64,000 bases of DNA from Solenopsis invicta (GCF_016802725.1 NC_052673.1:5490037-5554036); one strand, 5' to 3'. Shown: positions 20,477 to 33,184, numbered from the stretch's first letter. The notes: a model not told the origin generated them from the letters alone. Numbers and translations are program-made.

Positions 20477-21896
20477 TTAACCATGATCGATGACTACAGC
20501 AGCTATACAGAAGTGTTTTTACTAGCACACAAATTGGAGGTTTTCAGATACATCAAAGAGTATATTGAAGCAGTCAAGACTAAATTTAAGAAAACCTAAA
20601 ATATTAAGATTGGATTGTGGCAAAGAATATGTTAACAAACAGCTGACAGATTACTTTAAACAGCAGGGTATCAAGATTGAACTTACAGCAGAATGGTAAG
20701 GCCGAAAGAAAAAACAGGTACTTAATTGAAATGGCCAGGTGTATGATCGTCGACAGTAGATTAGCTAAAAAAATATTGAGGTGAGGCCGTAACTATAGCT
20801 AATTATTTACCAAATCTACCAAATAGATTGCTAACGAAGTGCATTAACAGCAGGCCACATAAAACATGGTTTTCGCAGAAACCAAATTTAAAGGACATGC
20901 ATATATTTGGATGAAATGCATACGTAAAGGTTCCAGATGAACTAAGGCGCAAACTAGATAATAAAGCAAGGAAGCTACATTTTGTAGGATACAGTGATCA
21001 GTTGAAAGCATTTAGGTTACTAGATAAAAAAAACAAATAAAATAACTATTAGTAAAGGCGTTATATTCCTAGACGAGAAGCAGAAACAGGAGCAGTCTAT
21101 TGAAGAAAAGAAAAGTAAAGAATCAGAAGCAGAAATAGAAATTGTCTAGAAGAAAGAAGATGCAACTACAATACAAAAGAAGCAAATTGAAAATATAAGG
21201 AAAAGGTAAAACGATTAACAGGGGAACCAGACATAACAAGAACACTACGAAGAACATCGAAGCGGAAGAATAAAGGAATTCCACCATTGAGGTTTGACGA
21301 ATTTGCAGGAATGGCAACGCATGCAGATGACGAGCCGAAAACAATTGAGGAAGCATTAACAGGAAAGGATAAATGTAATTGGAAAAAGGCTATTGATGAA
21401 GAATATGAATCATTAATTGCAAACAAGACATGGAAATTAGTAAAATCTCCGGAAAACGCAAAGATTATAGGATAAAAGTAGGTGTTTAAGCTCAAAAAAG
21501 ACGAAAAGGGAAGAGTAGTTTGTCATAAAGCAAGATTAGTTGTACTTGGCAATCAAGAATGTGGTATAGATCATCATAAAGTTTTTGCACCAATGGTCAA
21601 ACAGAAGACGTTAAGGATTCTACTATCCTTGTCCTATTCCTGCCTTATAATAGCAGGCAGAGAGAAATTATAGGTGCAACACTATGATATAAAGAATGTA
21701 TTTTTGAATACGGATTTAACAGAAACTATATGCAACAACTTAAAGGATATAAAGTCGAAGGGAAAGAACAATACGTATTAAAATTAAATAAAAGTCTACG
21801 GTTTAAAACAGCAAACCTATGGGATGAATGCATTTCAAAGTAGGATATACACGAGGCAGAGCTAATACATGTCTTTATAAAACATGATAAATAATA

Positions 21897-22485
21897 AATT
21901 GAAATGAGTATTAGGCCGAATTAACGAGCAAATTTCATTTTTAATGATTCTAAGAATTTGTTTACTGCGTATGACTGAAGTTTACATGCATATATAAATA
22001 TTTAATAACGTAACGACATTTTGGCCTTAAGAAACTTTTTAAACGACTTGTATTGACAGATATCAGTGTCTTGAATTTTTGAAAATTAATGACTTGGAAT
22101 GACAACGGTGTTGGCTACATTAAAAAAATGTGCGAGGCGATCTGGATAACGCGAGAGGATCTGAATAATACCACCGACGATACTTTGGCGTAATTATTAC
22201 ACGAATTTGAATAATGAGCCATTCGAAAATGTTGACTGAAATTGCTAACTCTAGTGCGTGTCATTAAAAAAAATCAGGATAATTATAACTTTGTTTGTAA
22301 TGTTTGATATTTTATGTAAAAAAATTTTTAGTTTAACAGTTTTAAAGAGGACCGAGTAAGATCGAAACATGTCACGTTATTGAATATTTATATATGCATG
22401 TAAACTTTATTGAAGTAAACAAATTTTTAGAATTATTAAAAATGAAATTTGCTCGTTAATTTGGTCTAATACTAATTTGAATTTG
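21897..22485. mobile_element. Inverted-repeat element (~590 bp) in Copia RT
   Basis: About 120-bp arms at 21897-22020 and 22365-22485 are reverse complements with few changes. They include TTAACGAGCAAATTTCATTT and TTTACATGCATATATAAATA and their mirrors. The interior has GATCGAAACATGTCACG near the right arm. It splits the Copia RT just before the catalytic YVND block. No reading frame. Target duplication not clear. Confidence 0.8.
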
Positions 22486-23850
22486 TTATTTACATAAACG
22501 AGCTGGTTTATAGTATTTGTTATGATAAATAATATTAGAAGTTACGCAACGATCTACGTAAATGATATAATATTAGCGTCTAACAATACAGAAGAATTAA
22601 TTAAGCTGGAAAAGACATTGGATTTATATGCATTAACAAAATTGGGAAAAATTAAAGAATACTTAGGAATTCAGATACAGATGGACAAAGAAAGAGTTTA
22701 TTACACACATCAAAGAAAGCACATATGTCCCATTTTAGAAACCTATGGTTTAAAGAATGCCAAAGTGTCAAATATACTATTAACAATAAGTGTAGTATAT
22801 GATAGTCTTAAGAATCATAAAATATTGCAAGATAAAAATTTGTAGAGTTTAATTGGAAGCTTGTTATATAGAGCTACAGCCACACGACCAGACATAAAGG
22901 CTAGTGTTGCAATACTCGCCAAGAAATTAAATAATCCAACGTAAACAGACTGGATAGAAGCAAAGAGGATGGCAAGACCTTAAATAAACAGCAGATTATA
23001 AACTTAAATTCGGAAGTAACAAACAAAAAGAAAAAGGATTAGTAGGTTATGCAGACGCAAATTGGGCAGAATCTAAAGATAGAAAATCAAACACTGAATA
23101 CTTGTTTAAGTATTATGGAAGCACAAGCAGTTGGGCTTGCAGAAGGCAATCTTGTGTAGCACTATTATTTGCTGACGCGGAATACATCACGCTGCTGAGT
23201 GTGGATGTCAAGAAATGTTATGGCTGACAAAATTATTAAAGGACTTTTAAGAAAACGTAAAACTACCGGTGAAGATATATGGAGATAATCAAAGCTGCAT
23301 TAAGTTGGCTAACAACCAAAAATTTAGTAAAACATTGAAGCATAGTGTCACAAAACGCCATTTTGTGAAGGATCTAAATGAAGGTGACCTAATTTTGTTT
23401 GAATACTGTACGAGTGAAGATATGTTGCAGATATGCTTACGAAGACGATACAACATGTGAGGCTACGCAAACTACCAAAGAAAAGCGGACTAGAGGCATT
23501 TTCTAGCGATAAGGATGATGTCATTGAGGAGTTTAAATTAAGAGCTAAAAGTTACAATAGCGCCATCTAACTGCGACCCATGACACTCGACATTCTGTAA
23601 GTCACTGACTTACAGACACAGTCTTTGTAACAATCGTTCTTTACCTATTGTACAAAATAAAGTTTATATCTTAATTTTAATTCTAATATACAGTTACTTC
23701 TTGCCCCGAAGTTTCTATCAACAATTATTTTAATACAAAACTTAAATATTTAAATATTTATATTTTCTCGATTTTTTTCTTTAGTCTAATTCCATTTTTT
23801 TATTTTTTATTTTTTTTTCTTATTAAAAACTATTATTTTATCCGGATATA

Positions 23851-25090
23851 TTAGGTGTACAAGTATGAAATGCGGATTCCCCCCTTCCAAAAAAAACGTT
23901 AAATTCGGAAGGATAATAAAAAGTAATTTATTCAAAGTATGCTCCATTGCTAGTTCACATTTTTTTCATTTTTTGGGTAATTCGATACTATACCAGTAAA
24001 AATCTGTTTTGCCGCGAACCATTCATTGACCCATTTTTTTACATTTTTGTACGAACCAAAGCGCTGCTCAGCAAGTGCGTGACCCATCGATGCAAACAAG
24101 TGGTAATCGGAAGAAGCCAAGTCTGGTGAGTAAGCCGCATGGGCTAGCACTTCCCAGTTTCCAACGTGTCGCGAACTGGTTTTGCCGTATGTAATGGAGC
24201 ATTGTCATGGAGAAAAATAATCTTGTGTTGCCTTTTTTGATATTTTGGTCGTTTTTTAAGTAGCGAACGGTTCAAATCAATCAATTGTTGGTAGCGCTTG
24301 GTAATAACCATTTTACCAGCCTTTAACAGTTTATAATAGACCACACCTTTCTGGTCCCACCAAACACAGAGCATCGTCTTCCTGTAAAAACGATTTGGTT
24401 GATGATGCGTTTGGGTCTACTCATGATTTTTTGCGCTTGGGATTTTCAAAATATATCCATTTTTCATCCCCAGTAATGATACGATGCAAAAACGACTTTT
24501 TTTTGTATTGTTCAAACAAAATTTTACAAGTGTTTTTGCACTTCTCCATCTGCTTCTCGTTTAACTCATGTGGTATCCATCTGTCGACCTTCTGAATTTT
24601 TTCCATCTCTCGTAGGCGATTGGAAACAGCTTGTTGACTAACGCTTAATTGCTTTGCGAGTTATTTTTGTGTTTGTGAATTGTTTTCGTTCAACAATATT
24701 TGCAATTCTACATCTTTGTATCTTTTTGGTAGTTTTCCTTGTTTGCAACATTTAATTACTATTTTTGAAACGCCGAAACCATTGTTTACACGTATCTTGC
24801 GATGTTCACCATAAGCTTCTCGAAGTAATCGGTATGATTCAGCAATAGTTTTCTTTAGATGAAAATAAAAATTTAACACTGTCCGCAAATGTTTTTTATT
24901 TGGCACAAATTTTGACATATTAAACACAACAAAACAATACTATGCAAATACTTTTTCAATTTATTATTTGTGCGCGTTGACTCTTGTTGATGGCACAACA
25001 AAATGGCATATACGTCAAATCTTTATACTACACACTGCATTGGTGTACGATTTGTTGTCTCAAATACGCATTTCATATTTGTACACCTGA
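23851..25090 (-). mobile_element. mariner transposon, antisense
   Basis: The terminal inverted repeats read AGGTGTACAAGTATGAAATG (left, from 23853) and, reverse-complemented, AGGTGTACAAATATGAAATG (right, to 25088). A TA dinucleotide lies just outside each end, although the ends differ by one or two bases. It carries one broken mariner transposase. Its right end abuts LINE reverse-transcriptase sequence at 25091, so it inserted into or beside that LINE. Confidence 0.85.
23950..24927 (-). pseudogene. mariner transposase, disabled
   Basis: A Tc1/mariner DDE transposase on the minus strand. It has an N-terminal helix-turn-helix region (from MFNMSKFVPNKKHLRTVLNF; second HTH around LAKQLSVSQQAVSNRL). 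The catalytic segments are ITGDEKWIYF, FLHDNAPLHTA and YSPDLASSDYHLF. The last three give the Asp/Asp/Asp triad with the SPDL..SDYHLF block typical of mariner (DD34D). Damage: an in-frame stop near 24661, and frameshifts near 24420-24375 and near 24150. About 330 codons are recoverable, close to the family's usual ~345. Non-functional. Confidence 0.88.
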
Positions 25091-27544
25091 TTATTTTACT
25101 TTCCTGTTTACCAAAAAGCACTTAAACGTACCCACCATATTGTGTATTGCCTCTCTATTTTTTGCTATCAACACTATATCGTCCACATATGCCAACTCCC
25201 GTATTCTAATTTTTATTATTACGCCTATTATTCCTCTATTTCTTAATAACTCCTCTAATTCCACCGTGTACAAGTTAAACAAAAGTGGACTCATTGCACA
25301 TCTTTGTCTAATGCCCTTTTTTGTTGAAAAACTTTCCGTGACTTCTTGGCTTTGTTTACCACTATCTGCATTTTTTTTCTTTTCACTGCATATATTTTCT
25401 TATTTCTTTTTATCAGCTTCTCGTTTATACTTATTTTTTTTATCACACTCTACCTCAGCACTTTATCTACTTTGTCGAAGACCGTCTTTAAATCCGCAAA
25501 TAGTATATATATTTTTCCGTTTTTTCCTCTATTTCCTGTCAAGCAGGTTCATGAAGTATTTCTTTCATTCAATTTTTCCTATCTTGGTATCCATTGTTAT
25601 TTTCCTATCTCCCTTTTGATTTATACATTTCGACACGTCTGCTTCGTTTTTAATCTTTCTCAATTCCTTTTTTTTCTCTTCTCTTTTTGTTTATTTTTTA
25701 GCAGTTCATTTTGATTTCTTTTTTTAAATATATATTTTTTCTTATCTTTCCTTTCCTTCAACTCCTGTACATTCTCTTCACCTTTTTCTTCTTTTTGGTG
25801 TAGCTGCTGTCCTACCAGTCTTTTTGTCTTAGCTGTTTTCCTTCTTTTCTCTTTTTTTTCTTATTATTGCTCTATGTACAATTTTTTTTTCTTTTCCTAT
25901 TTTTTCTTTAATGTGTTTGTTTTTTCTTCAAGTTCTTTTATATTGCATAGTTTTTCCGTCCTTTTTGCGTACATCTCTTTCGCTTTGTTGTCCCATAAAA
26001 TTGTTTCTATTTCCTTTTTCCCTTTTTTCTTTTGTTCTTTTTCTGGATCTCTTTCCTTTTTTTCTTCCCCGGTGAACTCCAACGACAAGTGATCCGAGTC
26101 CACTTTTTCTCCTACTTTAAACTTATAAATTTTTTTTCTTATATCTATGTTTACCATTACATAATCTATGACCGTAGATTTTCTTACACCTACGTATGTG
26201 AACTCGCCTTTCCAGTTTCTCTCCATTGTCCTATTTAAAATACACCAGTTTTTTTTCTGTTATCCACTCTACTATTTTTCTACCTTTGTTTCTTTTTACT
26301 TTATTCTTACTATACTTCTCCCCCTCTCCTATATTTTTTTATGCTAGTTCAATTCTTACATTAAAATCTCCTGTTATTATATTTCTTTCCTCTTTTTCTC
26401 TTATAAACTTCTCTAACTTTTTAAACCCCTTTTTTCCTTGTGTTCTGTAAACTTAAACAATTCTCTGTTTCTCATTCTCTTAAACTATCTCTGTAATTAT
26501 TATCTTTTTTTTTATTATTGTTATTTTATTTCTCCTACCTTCCCCCTTTTTTCTTTTGTCTACTATAAATTCTTCTCTCGTCTCTCCTTTTATTTTCTTT
26601 TGTTCTTAGCAAAGCTACAAATTCATTCATGCAATTCTGATAATCTTTTTTTTATGCATTTTTATCCCCTCTCTTCCACTCACGTTTTACACATATTACT
26701 TCAAACTCTCTCACATATTTCCAAAATTCTTTATCTGTATTTTCTTTACTCGTTACATTGAAATAGATTCTTTTTCTTATATCCTTTGTCTATTGCTTCT
26801 CTCTCCTCGCGTTTACCCCCCCTATTTTTTGATTTATTTGAAATTCTTTTTTCTTCCCTCTGTTACTTTCTTCTCTTTCCTCTCTCCTTTCCTTCTCTCT
26901 TTCTCTCTCTCTCTCTTTATCTTTTTCCACGGCCTCCATATGTCCCTTGTTTTCACTCGACCAGATCTTATTTTTACTTGTATTCCTTTCTCTTCTGTTT
27001 TTTTTCCCATCCTTTTATCTTCTTCTGAATTCTTCTCTGCTCTCAGCTCATACTATTCTCTAAAAATATCTTTTTATCCCTTTAACTTTGACTTTATTAT
27101 TATTTTCTTTTTTTTCTCGTTGTCCAGTTTTGCAATAATTACAGGTTTGCATAATCTACAACTCGTTATCTTACACTCTACTCTTACTTTTTCTTTGATC
27201 AGATCTTACACTCATTTCCTACTTCTTAACCCGCCATTTTCTAATGCCTTGGGCAGATTTATATCTTTTATAATAATATTGCATTTTTTATCCTAACTAT
27301 GTCTCTCTGCTGTCCATTTTCTAAATTAGTCTATCTCTTTTTCATTTAATCCGTTACACTTAAATGCTATACTTGCTTTGCTATCCGTGCCTGCTCCTTA
27401 AGCTCCACGCGATCTTCCTGATCTCTTTCTAACTTCTTGCTTGTCATATCTTTCTTCATTCCTTTTTTTTAGTTTTTTTTTTATTTTTCCTACCTTTTTC
27501 TCCAACTTGCCTATTTTTTTCTTGCATTCTTTAACTATAACCTT
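25091..27544 (-). mobile_element. Antisense LINE remnant (ORF1, endonuclease, part of RT)
   Basis: Read on the minus strand from 27544 downward. A Lys-rich coiled-coil ORF1 remnant has KKIGKLEKKVGKIKKKL near 27450-27520. An apurinic-type endonuclease end has FTYVGVRKSTVIDYVMVN and DSDHLSLEF (25897-26226). The reverse transcriptase finger/palm has MSPLLFNLYTVELEELL and ELAYVDDIVLIAKNR, with a YVDD catalytic box (25091-25294). Everything 3' of this RT part is missing where the mariner ends. The + strand T-rich frames across the region are shadows. It is decayed and distinct in detail from the LINE at 42.7 kb. Confidence 0.75.
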
Positions 27545-28459
27545 TGTAACGACCCCGCTTTGCGCACGGATGGTGATCGGCCGGAAACGAGGGCGCGAAG
27601 GGTCGCAGAAGGAACTAGACTCGGATTTTAGTTGGAGTATAAATAATTGTTTATTGTAATAAATGAGAACTGAATTTGAAATGTGAACATGTATGGATAA
27701 CACGCGTTGGTGAGACGATAGATATGAGAATAATAACAAGACGGGTATACGCGATGACAGAGACAGACGCGGATACACAATAGAAAACGGACGGACGATA
27801 TTTACAAAATGGCGAGATGGGTTTCGCCGAATCTTGCGTGGTTTTTCCGCGAATCGACAGGTGCAGAATTCCTTGAGAGACACGGGTTGCGGAATGTCCG
27901 GCTTGGTCGGACGAACAATAGCTTGTTGGTGCAGCGCAGCGCTGGGCGCGGTGGGATTGCGGCGCGGTACACGGATCCGGCGTTTGATTCGTGCGGCTTG
28001 TTGCGAGGCGGTTAATATCGCAGATGTAATTGCCGTGTGATACTACCCCACGCTAAATGCGCTTAGTGATGGCACGGAACTCCGTACCTCCTTACGCATG
28101 GTAGTGCCGAGCGCGGTCTAGCAGATGCCTACTGTCAAGTGACTTGATAGGGTCCAAGCTCTCTTGAGCCCGTTGTAGCGGCGAGGATGGCGTAACGGAT
28201 TGGTGTTAGAGCGATGGAGAGCCAAGTATCTTGGCGAAGACCAAGGCGCTTTATTTTAAATCTCTACCTGGGTGTCTTCCTTGCGGCAAGCCGGTCGGAA
28301 GTAAAGAGAAGCCACGTCTCTTCGAGATGCGGTCTTTTATACCCGAGAGTCGAGAGGAGGGAATGTGCGGAAAGCGGTCAAGAACGATACAGTGGCAATA
28401 TCCCTCGCAACTCGATCTCAGATATCTCGAGACGGACCGCGCGTGCGCGGCGGCTCACA
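27545..28459 (-). mobile_element. LTR, antisense (probable solo LTR)
   Basis: On the + strand it runs TGTAACGACCCCG...GGCTCACA, so on the minus strand it starts TGTGAGCC and ends GTCGTTACA. In minus orientation it has TATAAAAG (+ 28334-28341) and AATAAA (+ 27650-27655) at promoter and poly(A) positions. GC content is much higher than the flanks. No matching internal region is adjacent and no clear target duplication was seen. Short arginine-rich frames inside are not considered genes. Confidence 0.6.
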
Positions 28460-29290
28460 GTGATTCAGAAAACTAAAATTCTTAGACATTAGGTAAAAGA
28501 AAAGAAGTGTCGAATATTAACTTATAAATCAAAATATTTAGTACATATATTTCTCTCTTTTTAATGTTATATGGCATCTAATTAAATAGAAAAACAGTTG
28601 CAATCATTTAATTTCAAGCATTTTTAAGTCTTCTTAAATTGAATAAAATGTGAAATGACGTTCAACACAAATTTATTATTACAAATGGATTTTTTTTTAC
28701 TAAATTTTATACCATTTGCTTCGTTTTATTAAGTACAATATTTTTCCAAATTACGAATTGAAACTAATCACTTTTAGACATATTATTAACTTTTCTACCT
28801 TTTATTAAAAATACGTTTAAAAATTTTATTTTTAATTGTGATTTTTAAAAGAACGCCAATAGTGCCAAAAAAATGAACATTGGAGATTAAAGTATACGTT
28901 TTGAACAACATAAATCTATGGACATTAGCTGCCCTTAGGCGCTTTTTTTTCAAAAAAAAAAAAAAAAAACGTTTTTCAAGTTGTAATCTTGATGAGGTTT
29001 TCACTAGTGAATTTTGCACTTTATTAAGACCAGATACTGATTTATCCTTGAATATAAATCATTTTCTTAAAATACGTCACAATTGACCCCGAAAGTACTT
29101 ATATATCAAATTTCAAGCACATCTGAAAACTTTTTAACAAATTATTTCGCCATACTCGATTCGCCATTTTGTTTTTTAAAAATTTACATTAAATTTGAAA
29201 TCAGCTACCTTAAAAACATTTTTACACAAAATTTTATATGTATTGATAAAGTTTTATATAGTTTTTAATTTAATGTTAAAAAATTTAGAC
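28460..29290. other. AT-rich spacer, nothing recognised
   Basis: Contains an A-run preceded by a T-run near 28946-28968 and no coding or terminal-repeat signal that I could support. Confidence 0.5.
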
Positions 29291-30937
29291 TTTCTAAATC
29301 ACTATGCGGCGGACGGCGACGGAGCGAGATTGCATACGCACGGAGATATTCGATACACGGATACGTTCGAATGCTTGCTCGTTTGTAGCTAGTAATTTAT
29401 TTGGCGCTGTGCGCCGATTTTTGTCATTCGGCGGATGTTCGACTGGACAGCTTGAAAAGTGGACGGTCCGGGTGGGGGGAGGGGGGGAGCAATTTATTAT
29501 ACCTTAAATTTTTCCATCTCCTTGTACAATTTTCTATTGCCCTTCAAGATTTTCAATTCTTCTATTACGTTCAGTTGAGTAGAGATATTTGTGATACTTA
29601 TCGTAGCGATAAACGGGATTTGAAAAAGGCACAGAAGAGGCGCAACAGTTTGAGCTCGTGCACGCGCGTTAGGCGCATGGCACAAATGGAATGCTTAAAA
29701 AAACAGGGATATAGATTAGTAGGACGATTGGTGTCTAACAACTAACACTCGAGATTTCTACACTTCCTGTGCTTTAGGGCAATGTATCTGAACGCTTTAC
29801 CCCTGAGATCAGACCTTGTGCTTAATCTATTGAGAGCGAGGGAGTTATGGATTAAATGGGGGTCATAGGATTTTAACTACATTGAAAGGTTGCAATTAAT
29901 GACATTTTACACAAACTGTTTTATTAAATAGAGATATATTTTAAATCAAAGAAGACTTCTTACAAATTGTTATAAAAAGGATACTAATAATAATAGAGAG
30001 AAATAGGGAGAAATTACTAGTCTTAATTGCTACAGTTGGTGACGAATTTTTACAAAGTTTTTTATTTCAGAAATAACATTACTAATTTAGTTAATCAACT
30101 AATAATAATCAACTAATAACAATTGATATTAATAATTTGGTTGCAACGATTGATAAGAACAGAAATAATTTCTTACATATATTATATTTTATGAAATAAC
30201 TGAAGTAAATTCTTACATATATTTTATGAAATAACTGAAGTAAATTCTTACATATATTTTATTTTGAAAATGGTAACTTTAAATCTTGGTTGGTAATTAT
30301 TTATAACGCTTAAATAACTCCGCATGGTTAAATAATGAATAAAAAAGTGTGGCAGGAAACCTTTCGATGTAAATTCATAAGATGTTATTTAACCACGCGC
30401 TTGACTCAACGGAGTCCGGATAGATAATAATCTTAAATTAATATTATAGTCTATATCGCGGTTTGAACGCAAACAACCCTTGACGCGTGAACAAGCGGAA
30501 ACTATGTGTGATGGTGTGTATTTGGGTGGGGGTGTTGTACCAGTTTCTCGATCCTCGCCGTGGAAATATTTTGTAAAATTTATTGACAGGGACTAAAAAG
30601 GGTAAATGACGGCCGGGGGAGGAAAAAGAGAATGTCTGCATTTGGTGGGAAATTTGTAACTACATATCGTAATTGTTCTAAATCAACAATAGAGTCAGGC
30701 TTGATACAAAACTGGCGAAAGAGGGGCAGAAGCTATGGGATACGTAAAAAGTTCTGGAATCGATAGCCCGATTCCATGAGGGTGAGCATAAAGGTTGGAT
30801 GAGAGGATCACCTTGAAATCGTGAGAAATAGGAGGAGGGGGAAAGAAAGCGGGTTTTTTTTAGGTTTTGGGGAATACGTTTTCTCGCACTCTCGGGGAGG
30901 TACTAAGGAATAAGGGGAGGAGGCTTGTGGAGAAAAC
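29291..30937. other. Mixed-composition unannotated region, with a short tandem repeat
   Basis: 29291-29760 is GC-richer and may be part of a retroelement, but no family was recognised. 30171-30263 holds about 2.5 tandem copies of a ~35-bp unit containing TTCTTACATATATTTTATG and ATAACTGAAGTAAA. The remainder, which is downstream of the antisense LTR at 31687-32974 in its own reading direction, shows no intact frame. Confidence 0.45.
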
Positions 30938-31137
30938 TTTTTGCACTCTTGTGGAGGTGCCAAAGAATGGAATGAAGAAGAGGGAACAGAATATTCTTTG
31001 CACTTTTGTAGAGGTGCCGAAGAATGGAATGAAGAAGAGGGAACAGAATATTCTTTGCACTCTCATGGAAGTGCCGAAGAATAGACTGAAGAAGTGGATG
31101 CGAGATATTCTTTGCATTTTTGTAGAGGTGCTGGAGA
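30938..31137. repeat. 57-bp minisatellite, ~3.5 units
   Basis: Units begin TTTGCAC and contain GTAGAGGTGCCGAAGAATGG and AACAGAATATTC. The two central units are nearly identical and the outer ones diverged. Because 57 is a multiple of three, frames on both strands stay open through the array and give repeated 19-residue units; this is not evidence of a protein by itself. Confidence 0.92.
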
Positions 31138-31641
31138 ATTAGAGAACGGGATTTCCTCTACGCTTGGCGTAGGGGAGGGGGAACTCGAGTGAGAAACATC
31201 GATCTGTGGAGGAGTTAAGTGGCAGAGGTGATTGTAATACTCTTCAGCAATAACCGAATTAGCCAGAGAGTACGGGGGTGAGTTCTCTGGGTTAAGTTTT
31301 TGATGGGGGACCGGGAAATAAGAAATGCTTGAAACCGATTCAGGGGGGGGGGTGGAGTCGCGGGTTACTTTATAAGAAAATACCGAGTAATTTGAGGTTG
31401 CTGAGGAACCAGGTTGAGGTACCTGAGGGACCTCAATGAAGCCTTCGAGGAGCTTCTTGGGAACAGGAGGTGGAAGGGGTTGGTGAGGAACCGGCTCAGC
31501 TCCAAGTTGGCTGCAGCCTATTTTCCGAAGAAACTCGTTGTAGGCTTTGTCGAGGAGGCGACGCGCTCTCCTGGTTTTTTCCTTTCGGAGACGTTTTGTG
31601 CCCCGGTGAGTTTGTTTCCGGCGTGGGTTATTGTTTTGCAC
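31063..31641 (-). CDS. Unrecognised 192-codon frame, possibly retroelement-derived
   Basis: A minus-strand frame with a very basic N-terminus (RRKQTHRGTKRLRKEKTRRA followed by ARRLLDKAYNEFLRKIG), then a Pro/Ser-rich middle (PLPPPVPKK, SSSPSPTPSVEE). It ends inside the minisatellite. It starts 46 bp beyond the end of the antisense LTR, where the internal region of that element would begin. A gag-like N-terminal fragment is therefore possible, but no gag motif, zinc knuckle or protease was seen. Initiation at ATG 31641 is simply the first Met. Function not assigned. Confidence 0.4.
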   Translation of the reverse strand: MQNNNPRRKQTHRGTKRLRKEKTRRARRLLDKAYNEFLRKIGCSQLGAEPVPHQPLPPPVPKKLLEGFIEVPQVPQPGSSATSNYSVFSYKVTRDSTPPPESVSSISYFPVPHQKLNPENSPPYSLANSVIAEEYYNHLCHLTPPQIDVSHSSSPSPTPSVEEIPFSNSPAPLQKCKEYLASTSSVYSSALP

Positions 31642-31686
31642 TGAGAGTTAATTTGAATAAATAAATAACAAAAATAAAAACAAAGA

Positions 31687-32974
31687 TGTGGGAATGGGGG
31701 AAAGAAAACAAATTTATTAGCGACTTACTACTTGTGGTCTTCGCTTCTAGGTTGTGTTATGAGTGAATACCTCCCAGGCTTTGCCAATCTGTTAGTCAAA
31801 TTTGCAGTGGAAGCAGGGGTGTCATACGGAGTCGGGTCGTTGCACACACTTGTGAGAATTAACAGTTAGTGATTGCGAACTGACTCGATCAGAGAGACTT
31901 TAATTTGATGAAACAGGAAAACTGTCCTGTGCGAACTGGTCAGAAAAACTTAGAGTTTGACATTCTATGAGCGCGCGTTTACTAGTCGATTGTCTATGTT
32001 TGAAACCGGCAGTCCGAGCGTCGCAGACTTGAACAAGATTTTGCCACGGACTGCGCGACGGATAGGACTGAAGTGAAGTTTTTGATCCGGAGTTATTCCT
32101 TTTATACTCAGTTTTGCTTGTAAATTGGGGACCGTGTGCACAATTTTTCCTATCGAGGCTCTCACGTGTTCCTTGAATTTTGGTTTCTGGAGTGCGATTA
32201 TCTCTATTGTTTGTCAATGGTACTTGTTTTCATTCTGCCGAAAGTCACTACTCCGGGAAGTGATCTCGTAAATTTAGTTAATGTTCATGAGACTAATGCA
32301 TGCAACTCATTGACGGACCTTAGAAGGTCGCTACTTGGTAACTTTTTAGCATGTCTATTATGCCAAATATTATAACTTAAGATAATTGTGGCCATATGGA
32401 ATTCGGCTTCTGGGCCTTTCATATTTCCGGCGTCCACCGACGCGGCCCACTCGCGTCCGGTGCTAGAAACCGCCGTGCTCTCTAGAGGACTCATAATTTA
32501 ATTTTAATATTTGTTGGGTTAACGGAAGTGACCGGCGAACCTCGGAGACAATCTTTACGTTTAATTACGATGCCACGTGCACTGATTTTTATGTTTACTG
32601 AGTGCACAAGTGGTCTCTAATCCTTTCTAGTAGAGCTTGCACGTGTTTGGTGCCAAGCAACTACGTTAAGTGGGGGGGTCCTGTTCCGTTTTACTTGTCG
32701 GTTAAAGTAGGCGACTTGATCTGTAGAAGATTATTGTTTAACATTTCTTTTTTGTTTATATAAACATTTTAACAGCCGTGTCGCTTAATCGGTTATTTGG
32801 TCTCTCAGATTTTTCTTATGCCGTTTTTGAAAGTTTATAGCGCACTCGGTGCTACCGTGCAGTGGGAAACTTGAATTGAATTTTCTCTGGAGAGGGGATG
32901 AATTTTTGTTGTTCAACATGTTTTCCGTGCATCGCTCTTGAAGGAAAAGAATTGTTACTCCGCAGGACGTAACA
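31687..32974 (-). mobile_element. LTR, antisense, 1.29 kb
   Basis: On the minus strand it starts TGTTACGTCCTGCGG and ends CATTCCCACA. TATAAAAGG (+ 32098-32106) and AATAAA (+ 31713-31718, about 25 nt before the end) lie in the expected order. The composition is richer in G/C than the flanks. The internal region would lie below 31687; only the 192-codon frame there is a candidate, and no primer-binding site or paired LTR was found. Confidence 0.55.
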
Positions 32975-33184
32975 CTTTTATCATAACCTTTATTAAGGTC
33001 TTACGTTTTCTTTTTTCTTTTTCTTTTGATAGCCTAAACGTTACTCTCTTTCTTCCTTCTTTATTTTTGTGGTTAATTTAAGTTGTTTTTCTATCTTTTC
33101 ACACCTTAATCCGCTTTTTTTCTACAAATTCTTACCGCATGCCTTCTCTAATTTTCCCTTTTTTTTACCACGTTGCTTTTTTAA

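Larger units (their letters stand above)
19040..23730 (+). pseudogene. Copia-type LTR retrotransposon remnant
   Basis: A heavily mutated gag-pol read in order on the + strand. The gag (19128-19466) has IEEHIINMSIIKDKLEATG and KDLTLSLVKGKLIDE of the Copia gag family. A degenerate knuckle (KKGYMMKEC) follows. The protease position reads LDATSHM in place of the usual DSGAT. The GAG-pre-integrase has LGHRDAIKRL, and the integrase core has DDYSSYTEV, LRLDCGKEYVN and NGKAERKNR. The RT starts with EEYESLIANKTWKLV and HKARLVV, and reaches IYVNDIILAS at 22540-22590, where the usual YVDD has an Asn. RNase H has GYADANWA and IYGDNQSCIKLAN. Stops and frameshifts are frequent throughout. It is interrupted at 20254-20476 and 21897-22485. 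LTRs were not resolved; the 3' flank with AATAAAG near 23660 may be LTR. Confidence 0.88.

Noticed and set aside
24984..27296. Multiple Phe/Ser/Leu-rich + strand frames resembling membrane proteins
   Set aside because: Complement of Lys/Glu-rich antisense LINE sequence; T-runs mimic hydrophobic segments.
30938..31137. CRISPR-like array
   Set aside because: Direct 57-bp tandem units without spacers, in eukaryotic DNA; a minisatellite.
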